The notes below the pieces were generated by a model, which was not told where the DNA came from, searched no databases, and saw nothing but the letters and a program-made list of their open reading frames with translations. A DNA stretch of 5,132 nucleotides from Gammaproteobacteria bacterium (GTDB taxonomy: Bacteria > Pseudomonadota > Gammaproteobacteria > Enterobacterales > Psychrobiaceae), in the NCBI GenBank assembly GCA_013214885.1, contig JABSRS010000158.1, positions 2,388 through 7,519 of the forward strand, written 5' to 3'. The stretch's first letter is position 1, and every line of letters starts with the position of its first letter. This document shows, one piece after another, positions 1-5,132 of this stretch. The position numbers were made by a program, and so were the translations under genes.

Positions 1-146
1 AATTTATTAGGTTTACCTCGACTTTCAAACGCCATTCGTAAAGCCTTCTTTGTTAGTTCGCTATCTGGACTATTTGAAATAGCCCTACCTATGACTTTAC
101 GTGCATATAAATCGAGAACAACAGCTAGGTAAACCCATTTCGTTCA
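1..146 (-). pseudogene. IS3-family transposase OrfB, internal fragment
   Basis: Reading the minus strand from 143 down to 1 gives an open stretch containing KWVYLAVVLDLYARKVIG, followed by AISNSPDSELTKKALRMAFE and ESRGKPNK. This is the typical sequence that follows the first catalytic Asp (DITY region) in the integrase-core domain of IS3-family OrfB proteins. The frame runs off the left edge, where the usual FHSDQG part with the second catalytic Asp would follow. On the upstream side the frame meets a TGA stop at 144-146, and the expected DITYI segment is missing, so the first catalytic Asp is lost. Neither a start codon nor a terminal inverted repeat is visible. This is a dead remnant unless the window edge hides a rearranged copy. 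Family assignment is confident; the exact IS group is not. Confidence 0.85.
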
Positions 147-230
147 TGACGAAGCTGCCTTGCCCACTTGTGCTGGTTAAAATCAACGAATACTGTGTTG
201 CTTTCATTAATTTTTACTGCGCACAACAAG
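144..230 (-). pseudogene. Possible decayed upstream continuation of the IS3 OrfB fragment
   Basis: Upstream of the clear IS3 fragment, another minus-strand frame reads VKINESNTVFVDFNQHKWA (the FNQHKWA part at 161-181). In IS3 OrfB proteins a segment of the type 'F N P ... N Q x W A' directly precedes DITYI, which precedes the WVYLAV segment. Here the W of the upstream piece lies about ten bases too close to the W of the downstream piece and in another frame, as if a small deletion had removed the DITY region. The resemblance is weak and short, so this could be chance. No start or ribosome site is seen. Confidence 0.3.
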
Positions 231-313
231 ATCACAAACTTAATCAAATTGGTATCACCTCTTCTAATGACCAATTATTAGCACGGGATTGATCAACATG
301 TAGCACCTATTGA
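231..313. other. Intergenic stretch without supported gene
   Basis: This gap separates the IS3 remnant from the stop codon of the thioredoxin-like gene. It holds a 7-base inverted pair, TGATCAA (290-296) and TTGATCA (310-316), separated by 13 bases. The second arm overlaps the TGA stop of the thioredoxin-like gene. No run of T follows in either direction, so it is not a convincing intrinsic terminator. The plus-strand reading frame crossing this area has no ribosome site and overlaps the IS3 remnant. Confidence 0.4.
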
Positions 314-796
314 TCAGCTGCATATTTTATGCTGTTTCAGCAGCGCAGACAATTTAGCCTGACGGGTATAACCAATCGTTTTAAAGGTCAGTTGGCCTTG
401 CTGGTTAAAAATTAGCATCATTGGTACTGGGCTTTGCGCGCCAACGGCTTTAACGATTTCTTTGTTAGCGATGTAGGCTGGAAAGGTGTTTTTTTCGCGT
501 TTTAATTGTTGTCTTAATTTTTGCTTGCTGCCTTGTACACCTAGCATGATGGTTTGAAGTTTGGGGCAGCTGCTTTGTAACTGAGTTAGCACTTTATGTT
601 GCCGTTGGCACCAACGACAGTCGGGCATGAAAAAAGAGGTCAGTAAGGGAGTACCTTGGTATTTGGCTAAACTTTGGATTGGTGCTGACACATGTTGGTC
701 GCCATTAAGGCGACGCATTTGTTGCTGATAAATGCCTTGGGCATAGGCGACATTCGCCAATGCCCAACTAGCAAGAATTAACCCTTTAAAATTCAT
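314..796 (-). CDS. Secreted thioredoxin-fold protein with CRWC active site
   Basis: A 160-residue protein starting MNFKGLILASWALANVAYAQ: a short basic start, a hydrophobic core and an AYA|QG-type signal peptidase I site near residue 19, so periplasmic export is predicted. Residues about 45-75 form the thioredoxin core, with PLLTSFFMPDCRWCQRQHKV carrying the redox pair C60/C63. SPVPMMLIF (about 122-130) supplies the cis-proline of the fold, P125. Extra cysteines lie at C77 and C159. Substrate and direction (oxidase, reductase or isomerase) cannot be read from sequence. The start at 796 is chosen over an upstream ATG at 871 because it gives a proper signal peptide; the longer form would lie deep inside the receptor coding sequence. 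The start overlaps the last 11 bases of the receptor gene, with no good Shine-Dalgarno, so translation is probably coupled to the receptor. This is the only intact-looking gene in the window. Confidence 0.85.
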   Translation of the reverse strand: MNFKGLILASWALANVAYAQGIYQQQMRRLNGDQHVSAPIQSLAKYQGTPLLTSFFMPDCRWCQRQHKVLTQLQSSCPKLQTIMLGVQGSKQKLRQQLKREKNTFPAYIANKEIVKAVGAQSPVPMMLIFNQQGQLTFKTIGYTRQAKLSALLKQHKICS

Positions 797-2939
797 AGCG
801 TAAACCAGCGTAGGCTGAGCGACCACGTAATGGCCCGTGAATAAATATAACGTCGTAAGCACCATTTTCATGGAACATTAACGGGCTGTCTAAGTCGCTG
901 GCTTGGTTATAGTTAAATAAATTGGTTGCGCCGATATAGACATTAAGGCTACTCGACAATTCTTTAATCACTTTTAAATCAACGGTTATGTACGATTTAG
1001 CAGCGGTTGATTTTGGCGCAGTAGCGTCGTTACGATTAAAACCTTGATAGCCATAATCGCTGAGGTCGCGGCTACCAACCCAGGTACCTGAGGTGATGAC
1101 ATCCCAGCCGTTATAATCCCAATCGGAGGACAAGGTAACTCGGCGTTCAACCGGTGCAATGGCAAAAGATTGTTTAAAGATGTCGTTGTAGTTGTATTGT
1201 TCGGCGATCATCGACAGTGACCATTCTGCCATCACTTGATAGCTAAGCGCGAGGTCGATGGCACTGACCGAGGCGGTTTCTTTAAGTTGGTCGAGTACTG
1301 GTGTACCTGCGGTATTATGGGTTAATGTCGCGAGATGGTCTACCTCGGTATAGGCGAATGAAAGTGTGCTAGTGAGCTTTTCACCGTCGAAATTTAATGA
1401 ATAGGTCGCACTATTTGAACGCTCAGGTCGGTTAACCGCGACAATATAACCTTTGCCCGCATCGAGAATGCCATGATCACTTTCAAAGAAAGATAACGGT
1501 GCCCGATAACCTTGACCAAACGAGAGTCTTGAGGTTATTTGATCATTATGAAGATAGCGCATGTCGACTCGAGGTGAAATCAAATTTTTGTCAATTTCGG
1601 TGCCAGGTTTTGAGGGATCAACAAAGTCGGCTTGAATGTTGTCGAATCGGATCGCTGCCGCTAGTTCAAAATCCTGATGTGGGCTCCAAGTATCTTGAAT
1701 AAACAGTCCTTTGGTGGTGTAATCAAAGCTATCGGCAATATAATTGTCTATTTTTGATAACGCACGGGAATTTGAGCGCATTTCTTCGGTGCGGAAGTCG
1801 CCACCAAAGCTTAATAGGTGCTCGTCGTTAAGAAAGTAATTGAGTCGCACGCTGGCATACAACATGGTATCGTCGGCGCGATAATCGACCCCTTCATAAA
1901 ATGAATCTTGGACATGATCGATATAAGCTAGGTTGGTGGTGATGTTTAAGCTAGCGGATATTTCGTGTAACCAACTGGCGGAAAGTTCTTCACGATCGGT
2001 TTTAACCCATTCGGTCGTTTCCCAAGGTTGCCCGATGTAACGGTTACGCACATCGTTATCTTCGAATAATTGTGCCGATTCGCCATTGGCGACACTCGAT
2101 AATGCATCACTCACGCTAAACACCGTATCACCGAGTACCGGACCACCAAATACTTCTGAGTTACTTTGGTTGTAGCGTAAACGCAGGTTGTCGTTGTAGC
2201 TAAGGTCATGAGAAAAATAAATAGTCATTGATGAGTTGGTGAGTTTAGGGTTTTCGCTTACGCCGTTGTTGTCCCCATCGAACTGATCGCGATTATCATA
2301 TTGTGCGACTAAAGTAAGGTGACTGTTTTCGTCGTCGCTAATGGCGGTCGCCATTAGCGACGCTTTACGATAACCCAATTCACCGGCGGCGAGATCGATT
2401 TGAATTTGATCTTCACTGGCCTCTTTGGTGATCATATTGATGGTGCCACCGATAGCTTCTGGCGCTGTCAATGATGCGCCGGCACCACGGGCAATTTCTA
2501 TTGAACCAATCCCTGTCGCAGCGACCGAGTCCATCCCATAAAAGCCAGAAATCATGGTGTGCATGGGAATACCGTCGATCAAGACATTGGTGTGTTAACC
2601 TATCAGGCCATTAATCATCACCCGTTTTGCACCACACATCGAACACTCATTAGATACTCGAATGCCAACAGCATTTTTAATCGCATCGGCTAGGCTACTC
2701 GCTTGGGAGTTTTTAATGTATTGATCGGTTAACAATTCGGTTTTGGCGATACTGTCTTTTAAGGCGCCAGAGTCGATTAAGCGACGGCGAACGCCATGAA
2801 CTTCGATTTTTTCAATTTCTGTTGCTACTTTATCAAGGTTAGCTAGTGTTGAGGGTTCGGTGCCGCTATAGGCCAATAAAGAAAAACAACATAATAATGT
2901 TGAGCTAGTCATTGTTGTTACTGTACTTAATTTTTTCAT
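786..2939 (-). pseudogene. TonB-dependent outer-membrane receptor, interrupted by one in-frame stop
   Basis: One frame of 717 codons, a normal length for TonB-dependent receptors, is broken only by TAA at 2595-2597 (codon 115). The start at 2939 has a TAAGG ribosome site five bases upstream and a signal peptide (MKKLSTVTTM...LLAYS, cleavage near residue 25). A TonB-box-like EKIEVHG follows at about 43-49, then the plug from about 60. The plug holds the CxxC pair C99/C102 (NECSMCGAKRVMINGL), the stop, then HTNVLIDGIPMH, a GIGSIEIARGAGASL segment and EAIGGTINMITKE. The beta-barrel fills the rest and ends in the expected aromatic residue (LRYEF). The stop falls in the motif normally reading NGLxGxxTxxLIDGIP, so a sense codon such as GAA or CAA probably became TAA. 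No frameshift is seen elsewhere. The ligand cannot be named; the Fur box argues for iron, heme or siderophore uptake. No restart after the stop would carry a signal peptide. Confidence 0.9.
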
Positions 2940-2981
2940 AACTGCCTTAAATAATAACCAGAGATAATAATCAATCGCTAC

Positions 2982-3002
2982 AAATGGTAATGATTATCAT
3001 TT
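2982..3002. promoter_or_regulatory. Fur operator (Fur box)
   Basis: A 21-base palindrome centred at 2992, symmetrical except for one pair (2987/2997). On the minus strand its core reads TGATAATCATTACCA (2985-2999), which matches the 7-1-7 Fur consensus TGATAATnATTATCA at all but one position. It lies 43-63 bases upstream of the receptor start. Fur with ferrous iron is known to bind such sites and block transcription, so the receptor and thioredoxin-like genes are predicted to be expressed when iron is scarce. Confidence 0.88.
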
Positions 3003-3012
3003 GTATTTACAA
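2984..3012 (-). promoter_or_regulatory. Candidate sigma-70 promoter of the receptor unit
   Basis: On the minus strand a -35-like TTGTAA (3007-3012) and a -10-like TACCAT (2984-2989) are spaced by 17 bases, each matching consensus at four of six positions. The Fur box lies almost entirely in the spacer and the -10, which is how a Fur-repressed promoter is expected to look. The untranslated leader would be about 40 bases, with the TAAGG ribosome site at its end. Other weaker -35/-10 pairs can be drawn in this AT-rich stretch, so exact hexamers are uncertain. Confidence 0.4.
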
Positions 3013-3132
3013 GTTTATTTTCATCGTGTTATAAAATAAAGGCCTGATTCTGCTATTGTCAGTTATGGTGGACAAAAGCAAACTCCTAGCGCGAGTCAGT
3101 TATATCTTAATTCGTCAGTGTTAATAGTGATT
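3013..3132. other. Intergenic stretch between Fur promoter and upstream remnant
   Basis: No gene is seen. A 9-base direct repeat GTCAGTTAT occurs at 3058-3066 and 3095-3103, 37 bases apart, with no evident role. The palindrome AGGCCT near 3040-3046 beside a T-rich minus-strand stretch is too short for a terminator call. Confidence 0.4.
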
Positions 3133-3554
3133 TTAAAATTGGTTGCAGCAAACACGGTTATTTTTAGTCAACGAACTAATTTTATCAGCAAGTTCCGTAA
3201 TTTTATTTACTTGTGTCACAGTTGGGCGACCCTTAAAAGATTCAGACCACCATCTTTGATACCCTCTCCCCCATAGCTGAAATACCAATAAGTACAGGAT
3301 GTTTATCTGCTTGGTTCTTAGGGTAGGAAATTTGACCATTAACAAGACTTTGATCAAATTATTTGTAAGTAAAGGTGAATAAACGTGGTTCTATTTCCGT
3401 TAAAATCAACTCAACATCGTGTTCATAATTATACTGATACTGTTGGATGATTTCTGTTTGCTCCATTGGTATTTCATCAAGAGCTAAAAAGCTATACCAA
3501 TATCCAAAACTAGAGCAAAAGTAATTACCAGCGTTATTCCTATTTTTTTATCAT
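3133..3554 (-). pseudogene. Unrecognised minus-strand gene remnant with several lesions
   Basis: Three minus-strand pieces line up head to tail and look like one broken gene. The first reads through FGYWYSFLALDEIPMEQTE and YNYEHDVELILTEIEPRLF and ends at TAA (3359-3361). The same frame then continues FDQSLVNGQISYPKNQADK, HPVLIGISAMG. Near a run of five C at 3268-3272 (five G on the coding strand) it must shift by one base to reach GYQRWWSESFKGRPTVTQV, NKITELADKI and the stop at 3133-3135. The 5' part is ambiguous. An ATG at 3554 with AAGGA at 3560-3564 would begin MIKK and, if the A run gained one base, a hydrophobic segment (GITLVITFALVLDIGIAF), needing another shift at a T run near 3490. 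Alternatively the gene began further right and was cut by the IS110 element. I do not recognise the family. Confidence 0.45.
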
Positions 3555-3556
3555 GT

Positions 3557-3567
3557 TGATCCTTGAT
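3557..3567 (+). repeat. Left subterminal inverted repeat of the IS110 element
   Basis: TGATCCTTGAT matches the reverse complement of 5104-5113 (TGATCCTGAT) with a single one-base gap. It lies 27 bases before the transposase start. The match is short, so chance cannot be excluded, but position and spacing fit IS1111-type ends. Confidence 0.55.
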
Positions 3568-3573
3568 TAGTCA

Positions 3574-3585
3574 TATAATTAGGAG
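3574..3585 (+). promoter_or_regulatory. Perfect -10 box and ribosome site before the transposase
   Basis: TATAAT (3574-3579) is immediately followed by AGGAG (3581-3585), eight bases ahead of the ATG at 3594. The ribosome site fixes the start. The -10 has no good -35 at the correct distance (3551-3556 reads TCATGT), and in place it would give almost no leader. In IS110 elements a working promoter can form when the two ends join in the excised circle, with the -35 supplied from the right end; this may be such a half promoter. Confidence 0.4.
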
Positions 3586-3593
3586 AACGCCCA

Positions 3594-4588
3594 ATGAACT
3601 TCTACAATAACACGCATCCATACTATTGTGGTATCGATTTACATGCCAGACTTCTTTACATTTGCATTATAGATCAAGACGGTAACACACTAGTTCACAA
3701 AGAAATATCTGACGATCCTCAAAAACTATTAACAATACTAGAACCCTATATCGGCAACATCGTCGTCGGCGTTGAGTGTATGCATTGTTGGTATTGGGTA
3801 TCCGATTTCTGTGATGATATCGGTGTCGATTTTATTCTTGGCCATGCGCTGTATATGAAAGCGATTCACGGTGGAAAAGCTAAAAATGATAGAATCGACT
3901 CGTTCAAAATAGCCAAGTTAATGCGTGGCGGTAATTTCCCGTTAGCGTATGTCTACCCTAAAGAGATGCGTGCTACGCGTGATTTAATCCGCCGCAGAAT
4001 GAAGATTGTGCGCCATGGTGCTGACCTGAAGGGCCATATTACCAACACAACAAGCCAATATAACTTACCTCCACACCGCGTTACGCTAAAAAACAGCGAC
4101 GCCCGACAATTAATACAAGCACATTTTTGTACAAGTGATCCCGTCGTGAAACGAACTGTCGACTTGGACATGGCATTGATTGATTTTTACCAACTTGAAC
4201 TGAATAAAATAGAACGGTTTATTGAACAACAAGCCCTAAAACACAACCCTGTTCATTTAACACTTCTAAAAACAGTTAATGGTATCGGACGAATACTTGC
4301 GTTACGATTATCTATGAAATTGGCGATATCAATCGTTTTACATCGGTTCAAAAGTTTGCATCTTACGCACGTCTAGTTAAATGCAAAGCGCAGTCGGCCG
4401 GTAAAACTTACGGCACTTCCGGTAACAAGATCGGCAATCAAAGAGCCCAGGACTACTTGAAGAAATTACAACGAAGAATGAGTAAAGCCAAGGCATTATC
4501 AGCATTCACTCATAAACTCGGACGTTGTATTTTTTACATGCTGAAAAATGAGAAGATATTTGATGAAAACAAGTTTTTAAAAGGTTAG
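3594..4588 (+). pseudogene. IS110/IS1111-family DEDD transposase, frameshifted and internally deleted
   Basis: The N-terminal RuvC-like domain (DEDD_Tnp_IS110) is intact in frame: D15 in CGIDLHARLLYI, E61 in VVGVECMHCWYW, and D99/D102 in GGKAKNDRIDSFKIA. A coiled linker follows, then LLKTVNGIGRILAL (about 225-237), the helix-hairpin segment that opens the Tnp_20 domain. Near 4303-4306 one base is missing: TTACGATT where TTAACGATT would keep the frame. From 4307 the second frame continues IIYEIGDINRF, FASYARLVKCKAQSAGKTYG, TSGNKIGN, with QSAG the likely catalytic-serine region, and ends YLKKLQRRMSKAKALSAFTH, HKLGRCIFYMLK at the TAG 4586-4588. A second lesion lies near 4438-4445: GNKIGN runs straight into QRAQDYLKKL, lacking about 20 residues (usually like AHLKWAFSEAAVLFLR) found in relatives. 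Without correction translation stops at 4376 and makes no Tnp_20 domain. Confidence 0.88.
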
Positions 4589-4859
4589 TCACGTAATGAG
4601 GTGAGCTGGAAACCTAACTGGAATATACGGTTGAGTGTAAAGAAACATGAAAACCAATTAGCTAATGAGTTATTATTTTCTGTTTATACGCCAAATAAGC
4701 TGAGCCACTGTTTTTGATTAGCAACCTCATTATCGTGCACCAATGCAAGAAACCAAGATGCTTACACCTAAGCTAAGCCTGGCACTAACTGGACAAGATA
4801 AATGAATAACTTGAGCCCGTCTTGAATAGCGCTAGAGTTAGGTTAACCGATGAATGTCT
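4589..4859 (+). other. Non-coding right arm of the IS110 element, first half
   Basis: No gene is seen on either strand. It holds short symmetrical pieces: the palindrome ATTAGCTAAT (4657-4666), a hairpin GCTTA-CACC-TAAGC (4760-4773), the palindromes TAGCGCTA (4827-4834) and GGTTAACC (4841-4848), and a 9-base direct repeat CTAACTGGA at 4614-4622 and 4785-4793. It belongs to the element and may be leader for the guide RNA or plain transposase 3' untranslated sequence. Confidence 0.5.
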
Positions 4860-4865
4860 AGTGCC

Positions 4866-4899
4866 CCTGTCACAATCAACGGACGGAACCGTTAACAGG
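4866..4899 (+). other. Stem with asymmetric internal loop (possible guide loop)
   Basis: Outer stem CCTGT/ACAGG and inner stem AACGG/CCGTT flank a 7-base loop on the 5' side (CACAATC, 4871-4877) and one base on the 3' side; the hairpin ends in ACGGAA (4883-4888). Stems interrupted by an internal loop are the architecture that carries the DNA-pairing guides in bridge RNAs. Which loop would read target or donor DNA is unknown. Confidence 0.45.
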
Positions 4900-5044
4900 C
4901 AGTGATGAGATCACAGTAAGAGAGCCTCTATATGTGTTTGCTGTAAGTAACTTTTAACAGCTACCATGACAGACGAAGTAGACAAAAGGGTAAATTGCCA
5001 TAACAACTTGACCGCTTATGCGGCCAAAGAAACACCTAGTATCT

Positions 5045-5088
5045 ATTGACAGCACCTGGGCTCATATGTGTTAGCTGCGGTGTTCAAT
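5045..5088 (+). other. Terminal stem-loop near the right end
   Basis: ATTGA (5045-5049) pairs with TCAAT (5084-5088) and CACC (5053-5056) with GGTG (5079-5082), leaving CAG opposite T and a large loop 5057-5078. It also contains a perfect -35-like TTGACA (5046-5051) facing right, without a -10 at proper spacing. It sits just inside the right inverted repeat. Confidence 0.4.
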
Positions 5089-5103
5089 TACATTTATTAA
5101 ATT

Positions 5104-5113
5104 ATCAGGATCA
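5104..5113 (+). repeat. Right subterminal inverted repeat of the IS110 element
   Basis: ATCAGGATCA is the reverse complement of TGATCCTGAT and pairs with TGATCCTTGAT at the left end. The element should end within a few bases to its right; the last 15 or so bases of the window are therefore probably flanking DNA. Confidence 0.55.
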
Positions 5114-5132
5114 TTAGTACCCAAACTTACAG

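Larger units (their letters stand above)
4860..5100 (+). ncRNA. Candidate bridge (guide) RNA of the IS110 element
   Basis: IS110-family elements are known to encode a structured bridge RNA whose internal loops pair with target and donor DNA; in the IS1111 group it lies downstream of the transposase, as here. The stretch shows consecutive stem-loops. CCTGT (4866-4870) pairs with ACAGG (4895-4899) around an internal loop (4871-4877) and an inner stem AACGG/CCGTT (4878-4882 with 4889-4893). GTGAT-GAG-ATCAC spans 4902-4914. GCTGT/ACAGC lies at 4940-4944 with 4957-4961. TTG-CCGC/GCGG-CAA spans 5008-5027. ATTGA..CACC/GGTG..TCAAT spans 5045-5056 with 5079-5088, enclosing a 22-base loop. No open frame is present. 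Exact 5' and 3' ends and the loop-to-DNA pairing cannot be set by eye. Confidence 0.55.
3557..5113 (+). mobile_element. IS110-family insertion sequence, IS1111-type layout
   Basis: The element holds one DEDD transposase gene with a very short left flank and about 500 bases of non-coding DNA on its right. It is bracketed by an imperfect subterminal inverted repeat: TGATCCTTGAT at 3557-3567 and its counterpart ATCAGGATCA at 5104-5113. Short subterminal repeats and a long non-coding right end are the marks of the IS1111 group within IS110. The true ends should lie a few bases outside the repeats, roughly 3550 and 5118; these elements make no target duplication, so the exact limits cannot be fixed here. 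Size (about 1.55 kb) fits the family. The copy is probably inactive by itself, since its transposase gene is broken. Confidence 0.75.

Noticed and set aside
101..292. Plus-strand open frame of 63 codons
   Set aside because: It overlaps the IS3 remnant on the opposite strand, has no ribosome site and resembles no protein; a chance frame.
290..316. TGATCAA/TTGATCA inverted pair as terminator of the receptor unit
   Set aside because: Stem is short, AT-rich, with a 13-base loop and no following T run.
797..871. Longer start for the thioredoxin-like protein at 871
   Set aside because: It would bury the clear signal peptide 25 residues inside and overlap the receptor coding region much more.
1499..1702. 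Plus-strand open frame inside the receptor gene
   Set aside because: Antisense shadow of the receptor barrel, without start signals.
786..2582. A separate receptor gene starting after the stop
   Set aside because: The only starts are a TTG or internal ATGs in the plug motif with no ribosome site and no signal peptide, so the product could not reach the outer membrane.
3036..3055. AGGCCT palindrome with adjacent T-rich stretch as terminator
   Set aside because: Three base pairs per arm with no loop cannot form a stable terminator.
3133..3357. An intact small protein of 74 residues starting at a TTG
   Set aside because: Its first half is the wrong frame of a better-looking coding stretch, and only the last part (from about GYQRWW) looks genuine; treated as part of a broken gene.
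3953..4171. Minus-strand open frame inside the transposase
   Set aside because: Antisense shadow of a well-supported transposase gene.
1..5132. CRISPR array, tRNA, rRNA or group II intron
   Set aside because: No regularly spaced repeats, no cloverleaf or ribosomal segments, and no reverse transcriptase or intron domain V pattern seen.

Overview
The window looks like an accessory region of a marine-type gammaproteobacterium (Shewanella/Alteromonadales/Vibrio-like). This is an inference from moderate GC, a textbook Fur box, a TonB-dependent receptor, and IS3 and IS110 family elements; no marker gene fixes the taxon. Almost everything here is decaying: of five protein-coding units, only one, a small thioredoxin-fold protein, reads open from start to stop.

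Layout, left to right. (1) Positions 1-146, minus strand: the middle of an IS3-family transposase (OrfB), running off the left edge and truncated on the other side. (2) Positions 314-2939, minus strand: a two-gene iron-regulated unit. The first gene is a TonB-dependent outer-membrane receptor with one in-frame TAA stop (2595-2597) in the most conserved part of its plug. Its last codons overlap the start of a secreted thioredoxin-like protein with a CRWC active site. (3) About 2982-3012: a strong Fur operator lying inside a candidate promoter for that unit. (4) Positions 3133-3554, minus strand: an unrecognised gene remnant with at least one stop and one frameshift. (5) About 3557-5113, plus strand: an IS110-family element of the IS1111-type layout, with imperfect subterminal inverted repeats, a frameshifted and internally shortened DEDD transposase, and about 500 bases of structured non-coding DNA after the gene. 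In this group that position is expected to hold the bridge (guide) RNA.

How the parts fit. The receptor and the thioredoxin-like protein were probably one Fur-repressed metal or metallophore uptake unit. The receptor plug carries a CxxC pair (C99/C102) just before its conserved motif, and the overlapping partner is a predicted periplasmic CxxC redox protein, so a functional link is worth testing. The IS110 element adjoins the 5' side of the minus-strand remnant and may have truncated it. The most interesting signals are the candidate bridge RNA region, the single nonsense codon in an otherwise open receptor, and the receptor/thioredoxin overlap.
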